Both the position numbers and the translations under genes were made by a program. From positions 409,347 through 473,346 of the forward strand of contig NZ_MSCI01000002.1 in NCBI RefSeq assembly GCF_002954585.1: a DNA stretch of 64,000 nucleotides, read 5' to 3'. Below the pieces are notes generated by a model, which was not told the origin of the DNA, searched no databases, and saw nothing but the letters and a program-made list of their open reading frames with translations. The stretch is from Vibrio chagasii (GTDB lineage Bacteria; Pseudomonadota; Gammaproteobacteria; Enterobacterales; Vibrionaceae). Of the stretch, positions 17,455 to 26,024 are shown piece by piece. Position 1 is the first letter of the stretch, and the number at the start of each line of letters is the position of its first letter.

Positions 17455-18348
17455 CTAATCTTGTTTTTTCCAGCTATTTTCTTGTTCTTTGACTTGTGTG
17501 AAGAGTGTTTGGTTAACGGGAACGTCGATTTGATGCCTATGTGCTGTCTTTAATAGAAAGCCAGTAATGAAATCTATCTCGGTCTTTCTTTGATAGAACA
17601 TATCTTGTTTCATAGAGGAGTTATTCTTTGCCGTCGCTTGAATAACTTTGTTGACGTTAGTTTCTAATTCGTCGAACGAGCAACTAATGCCCTCTGCCTG
17701 CATAACTTGTGTCAGCTCTTCAAGGATCGCGATTAGAGTATTACCAAAGCGTGGTTTGGATAGGTCTCCATTCTTGATTTGCTCAAGGCCAGTTAGCGGG
17801 TTGATTGCGCAATTGATCGCGAGTTTGGTCCACAAAGCGGTATTTATTGCTGGGTTCCAGCTGACGTCAGGCAGTGCGTGATTAAGGACCTCGGTTAAGA
17901 AGGCGCATTTTTCCCCAGCTTGATTAAAAGCCCCTAACTGAGTTTGACCAGCACCGGTGTGAACCACATGATTACGATCGGGTTTGAATGCAGCTTGAGT
18001 GGTGGTCGCTAATATAACTGGATGAGTATTGATTTGATCAGCTATGGCATCGACAGCGCCCATGCCGTTGTGCATGAACATTAGGATCGTATCGGAGTCG
18101 ATATGTTGAAGCAGTGGCGTGATAGCATCTTCGACTTGCCAAGCTTTTACAGTGAAGAGCACCAAATCGCTTTCTGAAAGCTTGTCTTTGTCGTTATTGC
18201 TGAAGGAAATCGAAGCTTGTTCGTCAAGAGATAGATCAACAGAAGGTTCAGAAGAACGACTCCACAAAGACACATTATGACCAGCTTGAAGCAGTTTTAT
18301 TGCCCATAAAGCGCCAATCGCTCCGGGACCAACAATAGTGATGTTCAC
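17455..18348 (-). CDS. panE: 2-dehydropantoate 2-reductase family protein
   Basis: The family reduces ketopantoate to pantoate with NADPH in coenzyme A synthesis. The 297-residue protein has the Rossmann motif GPGAIG at 7-12, an NGMG loop at 94-97, the catalytic lysine in TKLAINCAINPLTG (K175) and the substrate-contact glutamate in RKTEIDF (E257). All key PanE residues are thus present. Length matches E. coli PanE (303). It stands alone between csdA and ompK; paralogues with other 2-oxo acid substrates exist, so the exact substrate is inferred. Confidence 0.9.
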   Translation of the reverse strand: MNITIVGPGAIGALWAIKLLQAGHNVSLWSRSSEPSVDLSLDEQASISFSNNDKDKLSESDLVLFTVKAWQVEDAITPLLQHIDSDTILMFMHNGMGAVDAIADQINTHPVILATTTQAAFKPDRNHVVHTGAGQTQLGAFNQAGEKCAFLTEVLNHALPDVSWNPAINTALWTKLAINCAINPLTGLEQIKNGDLSKPRFGNTLIAILEELTQVMQAEGISCSFDELETNVNKVIQATAKNNSSMKQDMFYQRKTEIDFITGFLLKTAHRHQIDVPVNQTLFTQVKEQENSWKKQD

Positions 18349-18403
18349 AGCAATACCGAGATAAGAAAGTGATGCTGCAAGGATAGCGAGGCATTAAATG
18401 AAA

Positions 18404-18435
18404 GCAATAAAAAATGGCACCCGAGGGTGCCATTT
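18404..18435 (-). terminator. Intrinsic terminator after ompK
   Basis: A 10-bp stem (18412-18421 with 18426-18435) closes a four-base CGAG loop and, read on the minus strand, is followed by TTTTATTG. It ends the ompK transcript. Confidence 0.85.
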
Positions 18436-18458
18436 AGATAACTTTCTTAGAAGTTCGA

Positions 18459-19259
18459 TTAGAACTTGTAAGTTACTGCAACGTAGTGACCGAAACCAGA
18501 TGATTTCAGCGCATCGCTATCTTTGATACCGTAAACGTCTTTGTAGCCTTTAAGACCGTAACCAACTGCGAATTGGTCTGAGTGCCAGTAGATACCGTTG
18601 TACATTGCACCGCCGTTGCTAGCTGAAGCGTACTCATCTTTCATACCGAATTGGTAATCAATGTAACCTTGGTAAGAGATGAATGAACCGTTCTCGAAGA
18701 AGTAGAATGGCTTGAACCAGTTAGCAGAGATTTGGTAGCCGTTCCAATCTTTACGGTTACCATCGTAAGTTCCGTAAAGGTTAACGCCTACTTTACCAAA
18801 CCAAGGAACCATTACGTCAGAACCTAGACCGATCTTCTGATTGTTTACTGAGAATGGGTTAGTTTTGTAATCTGTACCGTCCCACTCCATAAGAGTAGCA
18901 ACGTATAGCTCTTGTACTGGACCGAAAGAAAGGTCTTTACCAGTTAGGCCATCAATAGACATACGAGGAGCAAACTTCATGAAGATTTTAGGATCCCCAA
19001 CTTTGTCGCTGCCTTTGTCTGAAGTTAGGTTGAATACATCAACGTAACCGTATAGATCAAAGATTCCTGAACGACCGCCAAATTCCATCTCTAGGTAGTC
19101 ATGAGATGATTCGCCAGGAAGCTCATCGAAAGCACCCATTAGGTTAAATTGAAGCCACTTGTAATCGTTTTTGTGGATGTCGCCGTCAGAATAATCTGCT
19201 GCCATTACTGGAGCAGAAGTCGCTGCAAGTAGGCCAAGAGTTAAAAGTGATTTACGCAT
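18459..19259 (-). CDS. ompK: Outer membrane porin OmpK (Tsx family)
   Basis: OmpK is a 12-strand beta-barrel of the nucleoside-specific Tsx channel family. In Vibrio it is known as the receptor of the broad-host-range phage KVP40. I place the start at ATG 19259, which gives a clean 20-residue signal peptide ending PVMA; the frame continues upstream, but that region includes a CRP site and is not coding. The 266-residue protein has alternating aromatic strands and ends in VAVTYKF, the terminal phenylalanine expected for BAM-assembled porins. A good CRP site upstream suggests catabolite control. Confidence 0.93.
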   Translation of the reverse strand: MRKSLLTLGLLAATSAPVMAADYSDGDIHKNDYKWLQFNLMGAFDELPGESSHDYLEMEFGGRSGIFDLYGYVDVFNLTSDKGSDKVGDPKIFMKFAPRMSIDGLTGKDLSFGPVQELYVATLMEWDGTDYKTNPFSVNNQKIGLGSDVMVPWFGKVGVNLYGTYDGNRKDWNGYQISANWFKPFYFFENGSFISYQGYIDYQFGMKDEYASASNGGAMYNGIYWHSDQFAVGYGLKGYKDVYGIKDSDALKSSGFGHYVAVTYKF

Positions 19260-19387
19260 AATGGAACTCTCTATGTTTGAAATAAGTAACCCGCTAATCC
19301 GTGCGTGTTTGTGTGTCCGAATGGCGAGCATCATAGCGATTTTGTTCTCAAATAAAAGTGAGAAGGAGTGAAAATTGCAATTATTAA

Positions 19388-19403
19388 GGTGAGATCGATC
19401 ACA
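19388..19403 (-). promoter_or_regulatory. CRP-cAMP binding site upstream of ompK
   Basis: On the minus strand the site reads TGTGATCGATCTCACC, a 9/10 match to TGTGA-N6-TCACA. It is about 130 bases before the ompK start codon. Control of a nucleoside channel by CRP agrees with what is known for E. coli tsx. Confidence 0.7.
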
Positions 19404-19846
19404 CAAATGATCTAAATGATGGAACTTTAAGGCTGTTGTGCGTCTTGATGCATTCCTGATTCTATTGATTTTGTGAAATCTGATTATTTTGTGTATTAAT
19501 TGGTGAATTGATGCTCTAAGCAAACGATTATACTAAATTGAGTGATATGCATATCAAAATCAACAGTATTCCTTTCTATGTGATTCTCTCCCTAAAAGCG
19601 GATAAATATCTCCTCATGTAAACCCACTTCCTGATCTATTTTTAATCAACTTCGTAGTGGTGGTGGAATCAATTGATGAGCAACCGGTGTGACGAGCGAT
19701 AACCTTCGAGCTTTTGTGACTTGTTTCGATCACCGAGAATTTTAAGACGGTTCCCTACACGAAACACAGAGAGAGTGTGTTTTAAGATTTTTACTGAGCG
19801 TATCTTTTGTGTGACGAACCGGTCTAACTTTTTGGAGAGAAGACCG
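19404..19846. other. Divergent ompK / DUF4397 control region
   Basis: Together with the ompK leader and CRP site, this forms a 587-base gap between two divergent genes. The part nearest ompK is AT-rich and should contain its promoter. The right-hand half has two GTGTGACGA motifs (19688 and 19810 areas), whose meaning is unknown. I see no small gene or stable RNA. Confidence 0.4.
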
Positions 19847-21193
19847 ATGAAATATTCACCATTATTAGCTGTCGCTGTGTCAGCGATGTTTATTGTTGGG
19901 TGTGATGATGACGATGAGCCTACAACGCAGCTCCAAGCCGTTCATGCATCCCCCGATGCCCCATTAGCTAACGTACTTATAGACAACCAATCTCTGTGGA
20001 GTAGCGTTGATTACGCGCAGGCCTCTGGTTACTCGGCGGTTAATCAGGGGCAGACATCTGTTCAAGTCGATGTCCAACTTCCCGGAGACGCAGTAGCAAC
20101 GGTTATCCCGCAAAGCCAATTCGATTTGACTGGGGATCTAGACTACACCGTTATGGTGGTAGGGGATGCCGATGGTTCCAACAATCCTGTCGAAGCCCTA
20201 GTGGTGACGCGACCAGCTGAGGGCACAGCAACGAGTTCAACGTTAGATGTACAAGTCGTTCATGCTGCCACGGGTGTTGGCGATGTAAACCTGTATGTGA
20301 CAGGGCCGAGCGATCCATTGGGTGCTCCACTCGGTACCCTAGGCTATAAAGACTTTACCGATGTTCTTAATATTCCAGCAGGTCAATACCGTGTGAGACT
20401 GGAAACAGTTAGTGGGAATGCTATCGCGTTTGATTCAGGGGAGATCACTCTACCCGCAGGTAGCGAATTGACGATTGCCGCTGTGCCGAGAGCTGATTCT
20501 AATAGCGCCTCACCTGTGAAGTTAATGGTTATGGACGGTAGTGGCTCCTCGTTAATCTACGACATGGCAGAGACGGCGGAAGTAAGAGTAGGGCATTTAG
20601 TTGATGGAGCGCCAACAGTCGACGTGTTCGTAAACTCAGCAGCATCAGCTGATTTTGCTGACCTTATGTTTAAAGACATCACTATGTTTAAAGATTTAGC
20701 TGTGGGTACTTATGATTTAGATATCTTTGCTGATGGCACGACGACTAACGCATTGATTGATGCGGATGGTGTCGCTGTATTTGCGGGGATGGATTACAGC
20801 ATTTATGCCGTGGGGACAGTGAGTCCGCTAAATTTGGAGCCTTTAGTCGTTCCCGAAAACCGTCGTCCGGTGGCAACCAGCGCGGTGCTCAACATTATGC
20901 ATGCTGCGGCTAATCCAATTGCGGCGTCTGTAGATATCTACTTAACAGAAAATGTAGGCATTGCTGGAAGTACACCAGCGCTGAGTGATGTGAAGTTTAA
21001 AGATTATGCGAATGGCATCTATGTTGCAGCAGGGTCTTACTTTGTGACCATTACTGTCGCGGGCCAACCGTCGGTTGTGGCAATTGACTCTGCTCCAGCA
21101 ACCTTGGCTGATGGTGTAGTTTATCAAGTTGTGGCGATAGATGATTCAGCCGGTACTGGCTTCAAGCTTATCGTGAGTGACACAACAGACTAG
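19847..21193 (+). CDS. Lipoprotein with four DUF4397 modules
   Basis: ATG 19847 follows a good ribosome site (GGAGAG) and starts a lipoprotein signal with lipobox IVGC (C19) and an acidic DDDDE stretch after it. The mature part is built from four modules of about 105 residues. Each opens with a beta strand and a conserved histidine (H33, H139, H250, H352) in motifs such as AVHASPDAP and VVHAATG, typical of DUF4397. Aspartates after the cysteine may keep it in the inner membrane (Lol avoidance), although the +2 Asp rule is less strict in Vibrio. The function is unknown; it is likely a beta-sandwich surface or periplasmic protein. Confidence 0.88.
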   Translation: MKYSPLLAVAVSAMFIVGCDDDDEPTTQLQAVHASPDAPLANVLIDNQSLWSSVDYAQASGYSAVNQGQTSVQVDVQLPGDAVATVIPQSQFDLTGDLDYTVMVVGDADGSNNPVEALVVTRPAEGTATSSTLDVQVVHAATGVGDVNLYVTGPSDPLGAPLGTLGYKDFTDVLNIPAGQYRVRLETVSGNAIAFDSGEITLPAGSELTIAAVPRADSNSASPVKLMVMDGSGSSLIYDMAETAEVRVGHLVDGAPTVDVFVNSAASADFADLMFKDITMFKDLAVGTYDLDIFADGTTTNALIDADGVAVFAGMDYSIYAVGTVSPLNLEPLVVPENRRPVATSAVLNIMHAAANPIAASVDIYLTENVGIAGSTPALSDVKFKDYANGIYVAAGSYFVTITVAGQPSVVAIDSAPATLADGVVYQVVAIDDSAGTGFKLIVSDTTD

Positions 21194-21220
21194 CGCTTAC
21201 GAAACCAAAGTAACAAAGTA

Positions 21221-21251
21221 AAAGAGGGTAGCGTGATGCTACCCTCTTTTT
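21221..21251. terminator. Two-way terminator between the DUF4397 gene and ampG
   Basis: A perfect 12-bp stem (21221-21232 with 21238-21249) with a five-base loop is flanked by A-rich and T-rich runs. It serves the plus-strand lipoprotein gene and, less well, the converging ampG. Confidence 0.85.
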
Positions 21252-21270
21252 ACGCTGTTTTCTTTTTCTG

Positions 21271-22629
21271 TTATTCGTGGTTGTTTTTTGCTTTTTCTAA
21301 TAAATCTGCGAAAAAGTGGCGCAGCGAATAGAGCATGATCAAACTTGGAAGCACCATGAGTGCAGTCAATATAAAGAAGGTTGGCCAATCATTGAGGTAA
21401 TCAACCAGCTCACCACTGAAGGAAGCTAAAGTGGTGCGGCCTAAATTCCCTAAAGAGGCAAGTAGAGCATATTGAGTCGCTGAAAACGCCTGTCCAGTTA
21501 CTACAGTCAAAAAAGAAACGAAGGCTACGGTTGAAAAAGCAGCTGTAAAGTTGTCAACCATAAGAGTGGCAACAAATAACTGTTCATTCGGTCCCACATG
21601 AGCGATCCAAGCAAACATTAAATTACTTGATGCCATCGCGACTCCGCCAATCATCAGCCCACGAACAATACCAAACCTTACATTGACCATACTGCCAATT
21701 AGCGTAAACAACATGGTCAGTCCCCAACCCACTAACTTTGAGTAGTAGCCAATCTGTTCATTGGAAAAGCCCACCTCTTTGTAAAACGTAATCGACATTC
21801 TCCCTAAGAAAGCTTCACCTATTTTAAAGAGAAAAACAAAGAGTATTAAAGTGAGAGCGACTCTCACTCCATTACGTTTAAAGAAATCCAAGAAAGGTTC
21901 TACGGTCGTAACCGTTAGCCAGGCCAAAATGGGGTTTCCTAAAAGTCGGTTGTGACGGATCTCCGCTTCTGCTTGTAGGTTACTACGTTTGGTCTTAGGC
22001 TCCCCGACTAATAATGTGAACATCATGAGAACGACTACGATCCCAGCCATACCGTAGTAAACACCATTCCAACCGATAGAATCTGCATTAATAAAGGCAA
22101 GATAACCGGGTAGAGAGTAGCCTGTCCACCAACCAACTACTGCCATTGCAGAAGCTTGTGGCAGTTTTGATGCTTCAGATTTCGGGAAGGTATCGATACG
22201 AAATGCATCAATCGCGATGTCTTGAGTGGCTGAGGCAATGGCAATAGTGAGCGCTAACATTGAGGTAAACGCCAAATTCTCAGCAGGATTGACGCCAGCA
22301 ATGAATAAGGTGCTAACTAAGACAATAGATTGGCAGAAAAATATCCAGCTACGTCGTTGCCCTAAAATCGCGTGTAGCACCGGTAATTTGACTCGGTCTA
22401 CCAGAGGTGCCCACAAAAAGTTAATGGCGTATACGGCAAATACACTACCAAAGTAGCCAATAGCTGCACGGGTTAAACCTGCGTCTTTAAGCCAGCCAGA
22501 CATGTTGGATCCAATAAGAACCCATGGGAAACCACTTGAGCAGCCGAGCATGAATACCCATAGTAAGCGCTTATCGAGATAGCTTCGGAAAGTTTGCATC
22601 CAAGAAAGAGAGGGGGTGCCTAATGACAT
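21271..22629 (-). CDS. ampG: AmpG-family muropeptide permease
   Basis: AmpG is an inner-membrane MFS importer of anhydro-muropeptides and thus the gate of peptidoglycan recycling and AmpC induction. The 452-residue protein has about 12 hydrophobic segments. It shows AmpG features near the N-terminus (GFPWVLIGSNMSGWLKDAG at about 33-51, then FLWAPLVDR) and ATQDIAIDAFRID in the fourth and fifth helices. It lies downstream of yajG-ppiA; bolA-yajG-ampG is also the E. coli order. Together with mltA and dacA it gives the window much of a murein turnover pathway. Confidence 0.93.
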   Translation of the reverse strand: MSLGTPSLSWMQTFRSYLDKRLLWVFMLGCSSGFPWVLIGSNMSGWLKDAGLTRAAIGYFGSVFAVYAINFLWAPLVDRVKLPVLHAILGQRRSWIFFCQSIVLVSTLFIAGVNPAENLAFTSMLALTIAIASATQDIAIDAFRIDTFPKSEASKLPQASAMAVVGWWTGYSLPGYLAFINADSIGWNGVYYGMAGIVVVLMMFTLLVGEPKTKRSNLQAEAEIRHNRLLGNPILAWLTVTTVEPFLDFFKRNGVRVALTLILFVFLFKIGEAFLGRMSITFYKEVGFSNEQIGYYSKLVGWGLTMLFTLIGSMVNVRFGIVRGLMIGGVAMASSNLMFAWIAHVGPNEQLFVATLMVDNFTAAFSTVAFVSFLTVVTGQAFSATQYALLASLGNLGRTTLASFSGELVDYLNDWPTFFILTALMVLPSLIMLYSLRHFFADLLEKAKNNHE

Positions 22630-22644
22630 AGGTCGTCCTTGTAT

Positions 22645-22674
22645 AGAAAAACGCCCTCAAGAAATAAGGGCGTT
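22645..22674 (-). terminator. Terminator after ppiA
   Basis: An 8-bp stem (22650-22657 with 22667-22674) is followed on the minus strand by a T run. It separates yajG-ppiA from ampG, although read-through is possible. Confidence 0.75.
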
Positions 22675-22682
22675 GCTTTAGA

Positions 22683-23231
22683 TTACTTAAGAAGGGTCAC
22701 TTTCGTGATGACAATCGGATCAGCAGGGATATCTGCCATACGACCCATTCGTTTAGTTGGAATGGTCGCCATCTTTTGAATTACGTCAAAGCCTTCGGTT
22801 ACTTTACCAAATACAGCGTAACCTGGGTTGCCGCCTTTCGCGTTTAGGAAATCGTTGTCTGCATAGTTAATGTAGAACTGACGAGTTGCAGAGTTTGGTG
22901 CGTTAGTACGAGCCATTGCGATGGTCGCTGTGTCATTTTTCAGACCATTGCTACCTTCATTTTTGATCGGAGCATACGTTGCTTGTTGCTGCATGTCTTT
23001 ATTGAAGCCGCCACCTTGCGCCATAAAACCAGGAATAACACGGTGGAAGATAGTGCCTTCGTAACTACCGTCTGCTACGTATTTAAGAAAGTTCTCAGAA
23101 CTAATTGGTGCTTGCTCTTGGTTTAGCTCGATTGTGAAGTTACCTAGCGTAGTTTCCACATTCACTTTAGGGCCAGCCCACACGCTCACGCTCACTAACA
23201 TGAGTGCGATAGAAGATAGAATACGACCCAT
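22683..23231 (-). CDS. ppiA: Periplasmic peptidyl-prolyl isomerase (cyclophilin)
   Basis: The 182-residue product has an 18-residue signal peptide ending VWAG and a bacterial cyclophilin domain. Visible active-site motifs are FHRVIPGFMAQGG and the later NSATRQFYINYADN, followed by GYAVFGKVTEG. Cyclophilins catalyse proline cis-trans isomerisation during folding. The signal peptide marks it as the periplasmic PpiA type, not cytoplasmic PpiB. Its ATG overlaps the yajG stop by one base (TAATG), so the two are coupled. Confidence 0.93.
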   Translation of the reverse strand: MGRILSSIALMLVSVSVWAGPKVNVETTLGNFTIELNQEQAPISSENFLKYVADGSYEGTIFHRVIPGFMAQGGGFNKDMQQQATYAPIKNEGSNGLKNDTATIAMARTNAPNSATRQFYINYADNDFLNAKGGNPGYAVFGKVTEGFDVIQKMATIPTKRMGRMADIPADPIVITKVTLLK

Positions 23232-23800
23232 TAGAAACGTTCCTTCATGTAAGTTTGCAGTTCTTGGTCATTGGCGATCTCTTTCAGCACTAAGTCGATA
23301 ACATCGTTAAGTACCATTGCGATATCGTCGTTTGATGCGCTTAATGCACCAGTGCGAGTTGCCGTACCATTGAATGTCTTGACCAGTTTGCCTTCTGGTG
23401 TTTCAGCCGTAACTTCAAGTGTTACTTTACCGTCCATTTGGTTTTCCATAATGGTGTGTTCTACGGTAACTAGCGCTTCTTGAATCTCTAAAACAACAGA
23501 GTTTTCGCTGTTTACGCTGGCACGAAAGCCTTGAGACTCAAATTGTTGTGCGATAGCGTTTTCTAGAGAAATGCGCATGTTTTGCTTAGCATGAATTGGC
23601 TGAATGTTAGCTCGGCCGCTATCAACAAGTGCAACATATTGCGCTGCGCGAACATCTTTACTGGTTAGTGTGTAGGTTTTGCCTTGCACTAGGTTGCTTG
23701 AGCTTAGTGAAGCTTCTGGCATTACATTGATCTGTTCTTGCTGAGGGGCTGAACATGCTGTCAAAGCCATGATAGAAGCAGCCAAAATCAGTTTTTTCAT
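23231..23800 (-). CDS. yajG: YajG-family lipoprotein
   Basis: The 189-residue protein starts with a lipoprotein signal (lipobox LTAC, C16) and contains the YajG-type soluble domain, with DSGRANIQPI and a long helix-strand C-terminus. Its role is not known. It overlaps ppiA by one base and sits close to ampG and bolA, as in E. coli, which supports the assignment and hints at an envelope function linked to murein recycling. Confidence 0.88.
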   Translation of the reverse strand: MKKLILAASIMALTACSAPQQEQINVMPEASLSSSNLVQGKTYTLTSKDVRAAQYVALVDSGRANIQPIHAKQNMRISLENAIAQQFESQGFRASVNSENSVVLEIQEALVTVEHTIMENQMDGKVTLEVTAETPEGKLVKTFNGTATRTGALSASNDDIAMVLNDVIDLVLKEIANDQELQTYMKERF

Positions 23801-23867
23801 TCCTTTATCCTTTCTAAATTCACACCAGAAGCTCGGTATTTTAAATTCTTATAAAGCAGTCTACTGC

Positions 23868-25019
23868 CTATTTGTTAAAATTAGCAGGTTCTCTTGTTGC
23901 TTGTAATATCTCAAATTTTTGGTTTAGTTCAAGCGTTTCAACGTTCGCTTCACCAAATAATCTTGCTAGTTTGACATCGTATCCGAGGTGTCGGTTGCCA
24001 ATAACAATTAATTTACCTCCATTGCTAAGAACATGCTTTGCATCACAGAACATTTGCCATGCAATGTGATCGGTAATCGCTTGTTGTTGATGGAATGGAG
24101 GGTTACACAAAACTAGGTATGTGCTGTTTTTCTTAAAACCGTCCAAACAGTTGTTAGCAATGAACTGGAAGTTGCCTTCTTCCCCAAGGTTATCTTTTAC
24201 GTTTTGGCGCGCTGATTCTACGGCCATAAAGCTTTCATCGACACACGTAATACGAGCTTGCGGATTCAGTTGACCAGCTTTAACACTCAGTACACCGTTA
24301 CCACAACCAAGATCGATGATATGACGTAACTCTGGATCTTGAGGGATATGCTCTAGCATATAGCGAGCGCCCTGATCGAGTGCCTCCCCTGAGTAAACAT
24401 TTGGTAAATTTTTCAGACGGATATCTTCACCATCAACGTCCCACTCAACGAATGGTTCAACTTTGTGAATAGGCTGACAGTTTGGAGAGGAGAACACCAA
24501 ACGGTGCTTTTTCTTCGCCAGTGATGTTTTGGTTTCACCTAAGTACTTTTCAAACAGATTCAGCGTTGACGTGTGAATCTCTTTTACCTTGTTGACACCA
24601 ATCACTTGGCAACCTTCAGGCAAAGCTTGGCGCAATTGACTCAGTTGCCACACCAAATGGCGGTTGGTTTTTGGTAGCTGCATCAGTACCAGATCAATAC
24701 CGTGAGGGATATCATCCATGGTGTTTAAAAAGTTGACGCGATTGCACTGATTACGCTGTAAGTTTTTCAGGCCGCCTCGATGAGAGATAAACGAGTCGCT
24801 CATCATGGTCACATCGTGATCTTTTGAGAACCAAGCGGATAGGGCACCAAAGCTGTCGTTTAAGATCAGGATGTGTTTGCCAGGTTCAAGGTTCATCTCT
24901 TCAACATGGTTAATAATGTATTCGTCGCCCGCATCCCAAGCTTGAAGCGTTTCATTTGAACGTTTAGGGAAACGATGTAAGGTCAAAGTTCTATCGTGAA
25001 GGGTAAGTTCAGTTTTCAT
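23868..25019 (-). CDS. rlmG: 23S rRNA (guanine-1835-N2) methyltransferase
   Basis: RlmG methylates G1835 of 23S rRNA using S-adenosylmethionine. The 383-residue protein consists of two methyltransferase-like halves. The N-terminal one is degenerate; the C-terminal one has the SAM-binding DLGCGNGVLS and the catalytic NPPFH tetrad typical of N2-guanine methylases. Length fits E. coli RlmG (378). It is divergent from bolA and followed by yajG. Confidence 0.95.
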   Translation of the reverse strand: MKTELTLHDRTLTLHRFPKRSNETLQAWDAGDEYIINHVEEMNLEPGKHILILNDSFGALSAWFSKDHDVTMMSDSFISHRGGLKNLQRNQCNRVNFLNTMDDIPHGIDLVLMQLPKTNRHLVWQLSQLRQALPEGCQVIGVNKVKEIHTSTLNLFEKYLGETKTSLAKKKHRLVFSSPNCQPIHKVEPFVEWDVDGEDIRLKNLPNVYSGEALDQGARYMLEHIPQDPELRHIIDLGCGNGVLSVKAGQLNPQARITCVDESFMAVESARQNVKDNLGEEGNFQFIANNCLDGFKKNSTYLVLCNPPFHQQQAITDHIAWQMFCDAKHVLSNGGKLIVIGNRHLGYDVKLARLFGEANVETLELNQKFEILQATREPANFNK

Positions 25020-25193
25020 TACTTGGGATACTTATGTGAGGAATAACAAAGATATTGTCTCAAATGCGGGCTGAACAAGATAGGAAAAACTCGATTAAAC
25101 CTATGCTGTTCGTTATTAAATACTCAGACAGTAGCCTTGTTAGGGTTTATACTCACCCCACAGATAATGCCAACCCGTTATTAAGGAATCACA

Positions 25194-25502
25194 ATGATCC
25201 AAGAAGTTATCGAAACAAAATTGCACAATGAGTTTTCACCAAGTCACTTGAATGTGGTTAATGAGAGCTATATGCACAATGTTCCGGCTGGTTCTGAGAG
25301 TCATTTTAAGGTGATTGTTGTGAGCGATGCGTTTGAAGGCTTGCGTCTTATTACTCGTCACCGAGCGGTAAATAAAGCACTTTCAGAAGAGCTAGCGAAC
25401 AATATTCACGCTTTATCTATTCACACTTATACAAAAGATGAATGGTTGAAGCAGCTAGATAACGTGCCAGACAGCCCAATGTGTATGGGTGGGGGCAAGT
25501 AA
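25194..25502 (+). CDS. bolA: BolA family protein
   Basis: BolA is a small stress and morphology regulator that partners with monothiol glutaredoxin in Fe-S trafficking. The 102-residue protein has the fold's helix-turn segment with [28 protein letters not shown], where the FEG and RHR elements are characteristic and the histidines are candidate Fe-S ligands. A good ribosome site (AAGGA) precedes the ATG. The closeness of bolA, yajG and ampG is conserved with E. coli. Confidence 0.95.
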   Translation: MIQEVIETKLHNEFSPSHLNVVNESYMHNVPAGSESHFKVIVVSDAFEGLRLITRHRAVNKALSEELANNIHALSIHTYTKDEWLKQLDNVPDSPMCMGGGK

Positions 25503-25520
25503 TAGATTTAATACATATAA

Positions 25521-25546
25521 AAAGAGGTGGCTATGCCGCCTTTTTT
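25521..25546 (+). terminator. Terminator after bolA
   Basis: An 11-bp stem with one G-T pair (25521-25531 with 25535-25545) around a TAT loop is followed by T residues. Confidence 0.8.
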
Positions 25547-26024
25547 ATCGCCCAAATCATCTGTTTTTTGCCGTTATATTACTCAAACTGATGGCAAATT
25601 AAACGTCTAAAAATACCTACAATGAGTAGTGTTTTTATTAACAGTGTTTCAACATAACTCATAAAATATTACTTTGTGACAGAGTGTTAACCTCTTGTTT
25701 AAAACACCTTTCAAAAGCCAATTTATCTGTGCGGCTCGTCAAATTTATACATATTTAAGAGTCCATATGCTTCAATTCTCACCAAATAAACGTGCTATTC
25801 AAGTTATTGGTCATGGCATCAAGATGCCAAAAAATGCTAGAATACGGCACCTGATAAATCTCACATGATTTGTGTGAGAATTTTATTAAGATAATGTTGC
25901 GATTTTGGTATCTCAAATTTACCAAAACCGGACACTGTAATGTCGTGTCTAAGGGCGATTTTAAAACGTCCTGAATTTACGCAATTAAAAGAATCTTTTT
26001 CCCGATAAAGTAGTGCAAGTGCGT
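25547..26024 (+). promoter_or_regulatory. nqr operon control region and structured leader
   Basis: This 478-base AT-rich region should hold the nqr promoter. The best candidate is an extended -10 box, TGCTAGAAT, at 25835-25843; no convincing -35 box was found. A start near 25850 would leave a leader of about 175 bases with three hairpins: TCTCACA/TGTGAGA (about 25858-25880), GACAC/GTGTC (about 25932-25950) and AGGGCG/CGTCCT (about 25950-25972). Further upstream, TGTTA and TGTTT repeats 11 bases apart (25685-25700) resemble an ArcA site. A 33-codon frame opens at 25768 but lacks a clear ribosome site. Confidence 0.4.

Noticed and set aside
19260..19523. Longer N-terminus for OmpK
   Set aside because: It would precede the clean signal peptide and cover the CRP site; the ATG at 19259 is much more likely.
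25768..25869. 33-codon frame in the nqr leader region as a leader peptide
   Set aside because: There is no clear ribosome site, no run of regulatory codons, and it begins upstream of the likely transcription start.
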